19,724 nt of DNA. Origin: Sulfurovum sp. GTDB taxonomy: Bacteria; Campylobacterota; Campylobacteria; Campylobacterales; Sulfurovaceae. Made by a program: the position numbers and the translations under genes. Below the pieces are notes generated by a model, which saw only the letters and a program-made list of their open reading frames with translations, was not told the origin of the DNA and ran no database searches. This document shows, in pieces, positions 1-7,489 of this stretch. The stretch is from contig JAGSGJ010000035.1 in the NCBI GenBank assembly GCA_023955225.1, forward strand, positions 1-19,724. The letters run 5' to 3'. Each line of letters opens with the position of its first letter. Within the stretch, counting starts at the first letter, position 1.

Positions 1-1080
1 ATCTTTAGCTGCAAAGATGGGTTTTATCTTGGCAATAAGTTCTTTAATTGTGCTTGCTTCTTCCAGGTAAAGTTTAGCAAGTTTACCAATGTCTGCATCT
101 GCAAATCCAAAGAGTGTAGAGAGTTGTCTGTCATCCATGCGTTCGAGGTGCTTTCTGTTAATGAAACGCAGTTTATCTATGTCGAATATTGCTGCAGACT
201 TTGAGATGTTCTCTATGTTAAACCACTCTATAGCTTCAGGCAGTGTAAAAATTTCTTCTGGTGCTTTAGAATTTCCCAAAAGTAACAAGTAGTTTATGAT
301 AGCATCAGGAATAAACCCTTCTCCAAACAACCATTTGACTAAAGAAGTATCATCCTGTTTTAACATCTTCAACCCTGAAGTGTTTAAAAGGATGGGTAAG
401 TGTGCATAGATGGTTTCTTGGTCAAATCCCAGTTGCTTTTTGATATGTATCTGCTTTGCTGTGCTGGAGAGGTGGTCTTCTCCACGAACGATGAAGTCTA
501 CACCGCTTATCATGTCATCACAGGCAGAGGCAAAGTTGTAGGTCGGTGTACCGTCAGTACGTAAGATCACAAAAGAGTCTACTTCATTCGGTACAGTAGT
601 AATATCCCCTTTGATAAGGTCATGATTGACTATCGCTTCGGTTGGTTTTTTGATACGGATAACAAAAGGGATACCACTCTCTTTTAACTTTGCATGTTCC
701 GTTTTATCCACATCAAAACATTGTCCAGAGTAACAGTAGGCTACTTTTTGTGCTTTTGCTGTCTGTTTGTCTACTTCGAGTTGTTCTGCTGTACAGGTAC
801 AAACAAAAGCCTTGCCTTCTTCAAGTAAACGTATAGCAAGTGTCTGATGCATGTGTAAATGTTCACTTTGATGAAAAACACTCTCATGATTCAAAGCAAA
901 CTTTTCTAAGATCTGCATGATCTCAGTATCTTTTCCTTCTATATTACGCTCTTTGTCTGTATCTTCAATACGGACGATGAAGCTCTCTTTACGCTGCTGT
1001 GCGATAAGGTAATTAAGTATGGCAACACGTAGGGTACCTATGTGCATATCTCCAGTAGGAGCGGGGGCAAATCTAAGCAT
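1..1080 (-). CDS. gltX: Glutamyl-tRNA synthetase, GltX2-like paralog (3' end cut by window edge)
   Basis: Class I aminoacyl-tRNA synthetase that attaches glutamate to tRNA in the cytoplasm. Reading the minus strand from the ATG at 1080 gives 360 open codons that run off the left edge; family members are about 430-440 residues, so the last 70-80 (part of the anticodon-binding domain) are missing. The start MLRFAPAPTGDMHIGT carries the HIGH-type motif at residues 13-16, followed by RIEDTDKERN (38-46). A probable zinc site is C94-x-C96 with YSGQC ending at C121. The GluRS segment SGVDFIVRGEDHLSSTAKQI lies at 192-211. The KMSKR loop is altered to KMLKQ at 238-242, keeping both lysines. The N-terminus resembles, from memory, the Helicobacter pylori GltX2 that charges tRNA-Gln, rather than GltX1. 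A ggag Shine-Dalgarno (complement of 1089-1092) lies 8 nt before the ATG. Family is certain; tRNA specificity is inferred. Confidence 0.93.
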   Translation of the reverse strand, partial: MLRFAPAPTGDMHIGTLRVAILNYLIAQQRKESFIVRIEDTDKERNIEGKDTEIMQILEKFALNHESVFHQSEHLHMHQTLAIRLLEEGKAFVCTCTAEQLEVDKQTAKAQKVAYCYSGQCFDVDKTEHAKLKESGIPFVIRIKKPTEAIVNHDLIKGDITTVPNEVDSFVILRTDGTPTYNFASACDDMISGVDFIVRGEDHLSSTAKQIHIKKQLGFDQETIYAHLPILLNTSGLKMLKQDDTSLVKWLFGEGFIPDAIINYLLLLGNSKAPEEIFTLPEAIEWFNIENISKSAAIFDIDKLRFINRKHLERMDDRQLSTLFGFADADIGKLAKLYLEEASTIKELIAKIKPIFAAKD

Positions 1081-1088
1081 TTATCTTA

Positions 1089-1118
1089 CTCCAATTGGGT
1101 TATTAGAGTGTTATTATA
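1089..1118 (-). promoter_or_regulatory. Probable gltX promoter and ribosome binding site
   Basis: Read on the minus strand, a perfect TATAAT -10 lies at 1118-1113 and a GGAG Shine-Dalgarno at 1092-1089, 8 nt before the gltX ATG. The implied transcript leader is only about 25 nt. No clear -35 is visible, as is usual for Campylobacterota sigma-70 promoters. Confidence 0.5.
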
Positions 1119-1154
1119 GTGGGTTTAAATTATATATATTTTAAAGAGCAATAG

Positions 1155-1191
1155 TTTATCTAAGATGCGATAAGCTCTAATTAGATAAAAT
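1155..1191. promoter_or_regulatory. 9-bp inverted repeat overlapping the probable glnS -10
   Basis: TTTATCTAA at 1155-1163 is the exact reverse complement of TTAGATAAA at 1181-1189, with a 17-nt spacer. The right arm overlaps the best plus-strand -10 candidate for glnS (TAAAAT, 1186-1191). It sits between the divergent gltX and glnS starts, so it could be an operator for one or both genes. In AT-rich DNA a 9-bp match can also arise by chance. An aaagg Shine-Dalgarno for glnS follows at 1207-1211. Confidence 0.35.
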
Positions 1192-1221
1192 ACAACATAT
1201 ATATATAAAGGTTAAATAATA

Positions 1222-3480
1222 ATGAGTGAGAGCAAAGATTTTTTACGTACAATAGTTGAAGAGGACTTGAAGTCAGGTAAGTATAAAGAGGTGGTTACAA
1301 GATTTCCTCCAGAGCCTAATGGATTCCCACACATTGGACACGCTAAATCTATCTGTATTAATTTTGGTATCGCAGATGACTATCATGGTCACTGTAACCT
1401 TAGAATGGATGATACCAATCCAACTACAGAAGACACGAAATACGTTGAGGCTCTTAAAGATGCTGTACAGTGGCTTGGATTTAACTGGGATGGCAATGTA
1501 CGTTATACTTCTGATTATTTCCCTAAGCTATATGATTATGCCGTTGAACTTATTAAAATAGGTAAGGCATACGTTGATAGTCTAACTGAAGAGGAGATAC
1601 GTGAATATCGTGGAACTGTTACAGAGTCAGGGAAACGCAGTAAATATGCCCAGCGTAGTGTTGAAGAAAACCTGGACCTTTTTGAAAGAATGAAAAACGG
1701 TGAGTTTAAAGACGGTGAACACGTCCTTCGTGCCAGGATTGATATGTCGGCAGCCAATATGAAAATGAGAGATCCTCTTTTATATCGTATCAGACATGCA
1801 CATCATTATAGATCAGGGGATGAGTGGCATGTGTACCCAATGTATGACTTTGGTCACTGCTTATCTGACTATATTGAAGGTATTTCTCACTCTATGTGTA
1901 CATTAGAGTTTGAAAACAACCGTGATATTTATGATTGGGTACTTGATACGCTAGGTCTTGATACAGTACGACCTTACCAGCATGAGTTTGCTAGACTTGC
2001 TATTAACTATACAGTTATGAGTAAAAGAAAGCTTTTAGAACTGGTTGAGGGTGGACAAGTGAGTGGATGGGATGACCCTCGTATGCCTACAATCGCTGGA
2101 TATAGAAGAAGAGGTTATACGCCAGAATCTATTATAAATTTCTGTGATCAAATAGGTATAGCAAAAGCAAACTCAATGGTTGATGTTGCACAGCTTGAAT
2201 TTTGTATTAGAGATGACCTAAACACAAAAGTTCCACGTGTTATGGCTGTACTTGACCCATTAAAAGTAACTATCGTAAATTACGAGGGAAGCGAAGAACT
2301 TGATGCTTCGTATTATCCAGAAGATGTACCTAAAGAGGGCTCAAGAAAGATACCTTTCTCTAAAGAGATTTATATTGAGCGTGATGACTTTATGGAGAAT
2401 CCTCCAAAGGGTTACTTCCGTCTTACACCTGAGCAAAGCGTACGTCTTAAACATGCTTATATCATCACTTGTAAGGAAGTGATTAAAGATGCTAATGGAA
2501 ATATTACAGAAATAATAGCTGAATATAATCCTGAGTCTAAAAGTGGTCAAGACACAAGTGGTATCAAAGTAAAAAGTGCTATACAATGGGTGGATGCAAA
2601 GACTGCTAAAACTGTAGAAGTAAGAGTTTATGACAGACTCTACTCCTCTGAAGCTCCTGAAGGTATAGAAGATTTAAACCCTCACTCTCTACAAGTTATC
2701 AAAAATGCTCTAATTGAGCCTGCCGTTATAACTGAAAAACCAGATGTTAGATTCCAGTTTGAAAGACAGGGCTATTTTTATGCTGATCCTATTGACTATA
2801 CAGATGAAAAACCGGTGTTCAATAAAATTGTAGGTCTTAAAGACTCTTGGGGTAAAAAGAAAAAAGAAGACAAACATGCATCTAAACCCCAGGCTAAAAA
2901 AGTTCAAATAGATGGTGAAGTAGTACCTATGAGTGAGGCCGAGCAAGCACTGTTTGATAAGTATACTGGTGAATTTAAACTAAACAGTGAAGTAGCTAAT
3001 ACTCTAGCACGTGATGAGAAACTTTCAAACTTTTATTATGAAGCTCTAGCTTTATCTGTACCTAGTCCAAATCCAGTGGGGCTAGCTAATATCGTAACAA
3101 ATGAAGTAGCTAGAGAATTAAAAGAAAAATCAGTAGATGAACTGAAATTTAATCCAATACAAATAGGTGAACTTGCAAAGATGGTCGATGATGAGACCAT
3201 CTCAAGTAAAATTGCTAAACAAGTATTTGAAGAGATGGCTAAAACAGGAGAAAACCCAATACAAATAGTTGAAGCTAAAGGACTTGTACAGATAAGTGAC
3301 CCCTCTAAAATATTGCCTATTATTGATGAAATCATTGCAAAAAATCCAGATAATGTCGCTAAATTTAAAGCAGGTAACACCAAACTTTTAGGCTTCTTTG
3401 TTGGGCAAGTATTAAAAAACACAGGGGGCAAAGCAAACCCAAAAGTGGTGAATGAACTTGTGAGCGAAAAGTTAAAATAA
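1222..3480 (+). CDS. glnS: Glutaminyl-tRNA synthetase fused to a GatB/YqeY tail domain
   Basis: Directly ligates glutamine to tRNA-Gln using ATP. Residues 1 to about 545 align by eye along the whole of E. coli GlnRS: PPEPNGFPHIGH (29-40, canonical HIGH), RMDDTNP (61-67; Asp63 matches the amino-acid-contacting Asp), YPMYDF (205-210; Tyr208 matches the glutamine-contacting Tyr), VMSKRKL (265-271, intact KMSKS loop), and the anticodon-binding beta-barrels up to PVFNKIVGLKDSW. A lysine-rich linker follows (about 544-562). The remaining roughly 180 residues are a GatB middle/YqeY-type domain ending in LGFFVGQVLKNTGGKANPKV. E. coli GlnRS is about 554 residues; this 752-residue layout corresponds to the GlnRS/YqeY fusion known from Deinococcus, where the tail aids tRNA binding. 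The gene faces gltX across 141 bp. Helicobacter and Campylobacter lack GlnRS, so acquisition by transfer is plausible but not shown. Confidence 0.96.
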   Translation: MSESKDFLRTIVEEDLKSGKYKEVVTRFPPEPNGFPHIGHAKSICINFGIADDYHGHCNLRMDDTNPTTEDTKYVEALKDAVQWLGFNWDGNVRYTSDYFPKLYDYAVELIKIGKAYVDSLTEEEIREYRGTVTESGKRSKYAQRSVEENLDLFERMKNGEFKDGEHVLRARIDMSAANMKMRDPLLYRIRHAHHYRSGDEWHVYPMYDFGHCLSDYIEGISHSMCTLEFENNRDIYDWVLDTLGLDTVRPYQHEFARLAINYTVMSKRKLLELVEGGQVSGWDDPRMPTIAGYRRRGYTPESIINFCDQIGIAKANSMVDVAQLEFCIRDDLNTKVPRVMAVLDPLKVTIVNYEGSEELDASYYPEDVPKEGSRKIPFSKEIYIERDDFMENPPKGYFRLTPEQSVRLKHAYIITCKEVIKDANGNITEIIAEYNPESKSGQDTSGIKVKSAIQWVDAKTAKTVEVRVYDRLYSSEAPEGIEDLNPHSLQVIKNALIEPAVITEKPDVRFQFERQGYFYADPIDYTDEKPVFNKIVGLKDSWGKKKKEDKHASKPQAKKVQIDGEVVPMSEAEQALFDKYTGEFKLNSEVANTLARDEKLSNFYYEALALSVPSPNPVGLANIVTNEVARELKEKSVDELKFNPIQIGELAKMVDDETISSKIAKQVFEEMAKTGENPIQIVEAKGLVQISDPSKILPIIDEIIAKNPDNVAKFKAGNTKLLGFFVGQVLKNTGGKANPKVVNELVSEKLK

Positions 3481-3485
3481 TAAAC

Positions 3486-3546
3486 TAACTAAAACAACTA
3501 GTTAAACAAACCATTGTCTTCTCGTTCCACCTGCCTTCAGCTGGAA
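3486..3546. repeat. Two short hairpins in the glnS downstream spacer
   Basis: TAACTA (3486-3491) pairs with TAGTTA (3499-3504). Further on, TTCCACCTG (3525-3533) pairs with CAGCTGGAA (3538-3546) around a CCTT loop, with one C-C mismatch. Neither stem is followed by a T run on the plus strand, so neither is a convincing intrinsic terminator. The second hairpin and its flanks (3518-3560) are more GC-rich than the rest of the spacer and may be a decayed interspersed repeat. Confidence 0.3.
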
Positions 3547-3567
3547 AAAGGAGGAAGTGCCCTTTAC

Positions 3568-3589
3568 TGATACAATACGCTATCAAGGA
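3568..3589 (+). promoter_or_regulatory. Extended -10 promoter and Shine-Dalgarno for the RNA methyltransferase
   Basis: TGATACAAT at 3568-3576 fits an extended -10 (TGnTAnAAT). AAGGA at 3585-3589 is a Shine-Dalgarno 5 nt before the ATG at 3595. The leader would be only about 12 nt. This implies the methyltransferase is transcribed separately from glnS. Confidence 0.45.
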
Positions 3590-3594
3590 CGAAT

Positions 3595-4794
3595 ATGAAT
3601 AATACAATAGACTTAACAATCAAATCTCAATATATTAAAAATTATCTCAACGGGTATCCTTTGATTTCAAAAGACTTTATTGTTGACTGGAGTAAAGTAA
3701 AAGCTGAAGGAACGATAGTCAATCTTCATGATGAAAGAAAAAAGTTCATAGCCAAAGGATATTACGGCATACAAAACAAGGGGTATGGCTGGGTACTCAC
3801 CTCTAAAAAAGAAGTAAACATTGATGTCGCATATTTTACAGATAAAATAAAAGCAGCTATCAAATACCGAAAAGACTTCTATAGTGACCAAAACACAACA
3901 GCATTCAGGGTCTTTAACGGTGAAGGTGACGGTGTAGGCGGGTTGACCATTGATTATTTCGATGGTTTCTATTTGGTGACCTGGTATAGTCTGGGTATCT
4001 ATGCATTTAAAGAAGATATCTTAGCAGCGCTGAAGTCTCAAGTAGTGTATAAAGGTATTTACCAGAAAAAAAGATTTGATGCCAAAGGCCAGTACCTTGA
4101 TGATGCAGATGATTTTGTGTGTGGGAGTAGGGGTGAGTTTCCTTTGATCGTGAAGGAAAATGGCGTAAATTTCGCCATATACTTGGATGATGGACCCATG
4201 GTCGGTGTATTTTTAGACCAAAGAGACGTACGAAAAACGATCCGTGATACCTATGCCAAAGGTAAAACACTACTCAATACTTTCTCTTACACAGGCGCAT
4301 TTTCGGTGTTTGCAGCCTTGGGTGGTGCAACAAAGACAACAAGTGTGGATCTAGCCAAACGAAGTCGTAGTAAAACCCAGGAACAGTTCACTGTCAATGA
4401 CATCAATGTGGATGGGCAAGACATCATTGTTGAAGATGTCTTCAATTACTTTAAATATGCAGTCAAAAAAGAGATATTGTTTGATGTGGTGGTACTGGAC
4501 CCTCCTAGTTTTGCAAGGTCAAAAAAACATACCTTTTCCGTGGCAAAAGACTATGTAAAATTGCTTAAAGAGGCTATACAGATAACAAACAAAGGCGGAG
4601 TCATCGTTGCATCAACCAATTATGCAAATTTTAATATGCTTAAATTTAAAGAATTCATAGATAAAGCATTTAAAGAACTGGGTGGAAAGTATAAGATCGA
4701 ACAGACCTTTTCGTTACCAAAAGATTTCAAAGTGATGGATAAATTTAAAGAGGGTGATTATCTAAAAGTAGTCTTCATTAGAAAAGTATTATAA
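3595..4794 (+). CDS. RlmI-like class I SAM-dependent RNA methyltransferase (COG1092)
   Basis: Predicted cytoplasmic rRNA methyltransferase of the RlmI/YwbD type. The N-terminal 70 or so residues look like a PUA RNA-binding domain. An RlmI-type beta-hairpin domain follows (FRVFNGEGDGVGGLTIDYFD, about 103-122) and then a Rossmann methyltransferase domain. Visible motifs are VGVFLDQRDVR (from 203), the SAM-binding LNTFSYTGAFSV (from 227), VVLDPPSFARSKK (D302-P-P-S305) and the late strand VASTNYANF (338-346). In E. coli RlmI, which makes m5C1962 of 23S rRNA, that last motif contains the cysteine expected of an m5C enzyme; here it reads ASTN (339-342) with no Cys. Similar Cys-less forms exist in other bacterial COG1092 members, from memory. 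The product therefore may not be m5C, and no rlm symbol is given. It has its own promoter and a good Shine-Dalgarno. Confidence 0.88.
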   Translation: MNNTIDLTIKSQYIKNYLNGYPLISKDFIVDWSKVKAEGTIVNLHDERKKFIAKGYYGIQNKGYGWVLTSKKEVNIDVAYFTDKIKAAIKYRKDFYSDQNTTAFRVFNGEGDGVGGLTIDYFDGFYLVTWYSLGIYAFKEDILAALKSQVVYKGIYQKKRFDAKGQYLDDADDFVCGSRGEFPLIVKENGVNFAIYLDDGPMVGVFLDQRDVRKTIRDTYAKGKTLLNTFSYTGAFSVFAALGGATKTTSVDLAKRSRSKTQEQFTVNDINVDGQDIIVEDVFNYFKYAVKKEILFDVVVLDPPSFARSKKHTFSVAKDYVKLLKEAIQITNKGGVIVASTNYANFNMLKFKEFIDKAFKELGGKYKIEQTFSLPKDFKVMDKFKEGDYLKVVFIRKVL

Positions 4795-4874
4795 GCCTAC
4801 ATCATATTTTATTTATGATAAGATAAGTTTTTTTTATTAAAATAATTGTGTATTGTCTGAATATCGGGGAAAAG

Positions 4875-6575
4875 ATGCAAAAAACAATCATTTTATTACT
4901 TTTGTTTTGCATTTCACTGCTCTATGGAGATGTACATCTAAAAGCAATAGATCTGTCTGTACCAAACCATGCGATTGGTCAATCGTTACTTGAATATGAA
5001 GACCCGACTGCAAGTATGATACTCTCACAGGTACGTAACCTTACTCATGATCATTATAAACCTCTAAATAAAGCAGTTGCAAGTCATCCCTTTACAAAGT
5101 CAGCATTTTGGTATCAGTTTAAAGTACTAAATAAAGAACATACCCTTGTATCCAGACTCATGGTCTTTGAACCAGCCTGGCTTGACTCAGTGAATATCAC
5201 TGTTATATCTTCACAAGGCCAATTACAAACGTATCAGGGTGGGAATATCTATCCTTATTCAAAAAGAGAAATGGATCACTATTTAATCAATTTCAAGCAT
5301 GACTTTGAACCAGGAATATCTACTGTGTATCTCCAAGTGAAAACACGTGATCCTTTTATTGTATCTCTTTCTATTTTGGAAGAATCAGCATTTTTAGGGC
5401 GACAGGTTGAGGAATCTGTTTATACGGGTTTAATTTATGGTGGTATCGCCGTTATGTTATTTTATAATCTGTTTCTCTTTTTTGGTATAAAGCAACGTTA
5501 CTACCTCTACTATGTGTTGTATCTGAGCAGTTTTTTTGTAATGAATGCATCGTATAACGGTTATACCTTTATGTATTTTTTGTCAGATTATCCAACAGCA
5601 CAAAATTGGTTACAGTCTACGGGTGTCTACCTTTTTATGATTACTGCACTTCTTTTTGCCAGTTCATTTTTAAATCTTAAAAAATATCATCAGACACTCT
5701 ATACGATTACAGCATACTTGATATTTTTAATCATTGGTATAGCATTATTTTCGGCATTCATTGGTGGGTATCACTATCATATTATGTTATCGATCATACT
5801 TGTAATGTCCGTTAGTATATATATTTTTGGTGTAGCTTTATTCTCCTGGTTAGATGGTAATCGTTCAGCCAGATTTTTTCTTCTTGGTACTGCCAGTGGC
5901 CTGATAGGCGCCATAATTACTGCATTAACTGTTATGTCCTTCATTCCTTTTAGCTATATGACCTATAAGGCAAATGACTTTGGAATGTTAATTGATGCTG
6001 TTTTATTATCCATTGCACTTGCTGATCGTGTGAAGATCACATTGGAAAAACAGCTAATAGCAGAGAAGGAAGCCAAAACAGATGTCATAACAGGTTTATT
6101 TAATAGAAGGGCTTACTATGAGATCTCTGAAATGGAATATCAACGACTCTTACGGCACAAAAGAATATTATCGGTGATTATGTTTGATATCGATCATTTT
6201 AAAAATATTAATGATAACTATGGACATGGTATGGGGGATATTGTATTGAAACATGTAGGAAATATAGTGAAAAATCTTATTAGAGAGTATGACTATGCTT
6301 TTAGAATGGGAGGGGATGAGTTCTTAGTGTTGTTGCCTGAAACAAATGAGAAACAAGCCTCGCTGCTTGCTGAACGTATTAGGAGAGAAATCCAAAATTA
6401 CAAGTTAGAAGAGAATCATAAACTTATCATTAGCGCTAGTTTTGGAATTGCTCAATATACCCAAAAGGATACAAGTATCGAAAAGGTTACAAGACGTGCA
6501 GATGAAGCACTTTACCAGGCTAAAAAAGCCGGTAGAAATAGGGTTGAAGTTATCGATAGATTTGCTATAGTATAA
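4875..6575 (+). CDS. Membrane-bound diguanylate cyclase: 7TMR-DISM sensor plus GGDEF
   Basis: Makes the second messenger c-di-GMP from two GTP in response to a periplasmic signal. The ATG at 4875 is preferred because it opens a classic signal peptide (MQKTIILLLLFCISLLYG) 4 nt after GGGGA; an upstream in-frame GTG at 4848 would spoil it. Order of parts in 566 residues: signal peptide 1-18; periplasmic DISMED2-like beta domain about 25-175 (FWYQFKVLN, LMVFEPAWLDSV); seven membrane helices about 183-385; GGDEF domain about 405-560. The active site is GGDEF at 479-483. The inhibitory I-site RxxD (R470-E-Y-D473) lies exactly five residues upstream, so the enzyme should be active and product-inhibited. 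DISM ligands are often carbohydrates, but nothing here identifies the ligand. It is monocistronic and convergent with the exonuclease gene. Confidence 0.93.
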   Translation: MQKTIILLLLFCISLLYGDVHLKAIDLSVPNHAIGQSLLEYEDPTASMILSQVRNLTHDHYKPLNKAVASHPFTKSAFWYQFKVLNKEHTLVSRLMVFEPAWLDSVNITVISSQGQLQTYQGGNIYPYSKREMDHYLINFKHDFEPGISTVYLQVKTRDPFIVSLSILEESAFLGRQVEESVYTGLIYGGIAVMLFYNLFLFFGIKQRYYLYYVLYLSSFFVMNASYNGYTFMYFLSDYPTAQNWLQSTGVYLFMITALLFASSFLNLKKYHQTLYTITAYLIFLIIGIALFSAFIGGYHYHIMLSIILVMSVSIYIFGVALFSWLDGNRSARFFLLGTASGLIGAIITALTVMSFIPFSYMTYKANDFGMLIDAVLLSIALADRVKITLEKQLIAEKEAKTDVITGLFNRRAYYEISEMEYQRLLRHKRILSVIMFDIDHFKNINDNYGHGMGDIVLKHVGNIVKNLIREYDYAFRMGGDEFLVLLPETNEKQASLLAERIRREIQNYKLEENHKLIISASFGIAQYTQKDTSIEKVTRRADEALYQAKKAGRNRVEVIDRFAIV

Positions 6576-6610
6576 GAGCTAAAAAATAGAAATTCTACTG
6601 TATCCTATAC

Positions 6611-7348
6611 TCAAGCCAAGTAATAATCCAAAGTAAATTCCATATCTTCATCTAAATCCATATTACCTCTCATCCATTTGATATAGCCTCTGTCTGCATT
6701 TATGATTTCAGCTATCTCTCTGTCTTTGTATTTCCCAAATTTAAAGGTTTTCATCATCACAGGAGTTTGAGTAAGTTCAGCCAGTTTTTGCATAGGATTT
6801 ACACCAGCATAGTTTTCTTGTGCAAGACGTACCAACTTGGAGAGCAGTAGCTTCATCACCAGTACATCTCCTATGGCATCATGTGCTTTGATCGTGATAC
6901 CGAGCTTATCTGCCTCTGTCTGTTCTGTTTGGTAAATTTCAAGTGCGTAGCGTAGGTACTGAAGTCTATGGCTAGGACTGTCTGGGATGAGGTGTTTGGC
7001 ACATCGAAGTGTGTCTATAAGGGTATAGTTATTTTGAAAGCCTTCTTTTTCCAACATAGCTAAATCAAAAGAGATGTTATGCGCTATAAGATAGTTCTCT
7101 TTTTGGTTTAGTTCCAGTACTTTTAATGCAAAATCAGTTTCGTCATAAAGTCCTTTGTCTGCTATGATATCAGGTGTTATGTTATGTACTTCCATCGCTT
7201 CTATACTGATGGGTACAGGAGCCAGGCACAGTTCATCAAAAACTTCTATCTCATCTTTACTGTGTACGATCATAGCTCCTACTTGTATGATGCGGTCCTG
7301 TTCTTTATTTCCTGTGGTTTCTGTGTCGAAAAGTACATATTTTGCCAT
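6611..7348 (-). CDS. DEDDh 3'-5' exonuclease with ExoX-type C-terminal domain
   Basis: Predicted to remove nucleotides from DNA 3' ends, in proofreading or repair. The DnaQ-like domain covers about 1-172: Exo I FDTETTG (D8, E10), Exo II AHNISFDLAML (D95), Exo III HDAIGD (H156, D161), so all four acidic residues and the histidine are present. About residues 195-243 (TFKFGKYKDREIAEI, GYIKWM) form the small C-terminal domain seen in exonuclease X-like proteins. At 245 residues it is a stand-alone exonuclease, not a polymerase-fused one. It could be the replicative epsilon-like subunit or an ExoX repair enzyme; the C-terminal domain favours ExoX-like. AGGATGA (complement of 7353-7359) is a good Shine-Dalgarno. 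It is divergent from psd and convergent with the cyclase gene, 35 bp away. Confidence 0.88.
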   Translation of the reverse strand: MAKYVLFDTETTGNKEQDRIIQVGAMIVHSKDEIEVFDELCLAPVPISIEAMEVHNITPDIIADKGLYDETDFALKVLELNQKENYLIAHNISFDLAMLEKEGFQNNYTLIDTLRCAKHLIPDSPSHRLQYLRYALEIYQTEQTEADKLGITIKAHDAIGDVLVMKLLLSKLVRLAQENYAGVNPMQKLAELTQTPVMMKTFKFGKYKDREIAEIINADRGYIKWMRGNMDLDEDMEFTLDYYLA

Positions 7349-7417
7349 GCTTCATCCTTGATATTTAAGATAGATAGTATCGTATTTTATCTAACAATCG
7401 CAACCCTAAATGACAAA

Positions 7418-7426
7418 TGGTATAAT
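7418..7426 (+). promoter_or_regulatory. Extended -10 promoter for psd
   Basis: TGGTATAAT is a perfect extended -10 located 64 nt before the psd ATG, in the 141-bp divergent spacer with the exonuclease gene. An AGGAAA Shine-Dalgarno follows at 7480-7485. The leader would be about 55-60 nt. It probably drives psd and the PDC-sensor gene together. Confidence 0.6.
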
Positions 7427-7489
7427 GCTACATATATTAATGAACTGACTGTCTATTATTAGTCAATCCGTTCAATTACAGGAAACACA

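Noticed and set aside
3036..3431. A 131-codon minus-strand frame inside glnS
   Set aside because: Antisense to the clearly conserved GatB/YqeY tail; composition is Ser/Leu-rich shadow sequence.
3486..3504. TAACTA/TAGTTA stem as a glnS terminator
   Set aside because: Only six A-T-rich pairs and no following T run; too weak to call an intrinsic terminator.
4848..4874. GTG start for the diguanylate cyclase, nine codons upstream
   Set aside because: It would add a polar stretch before the signal peptide, and the ATG at 4875 has a closer GGGGA ribosome binding site.
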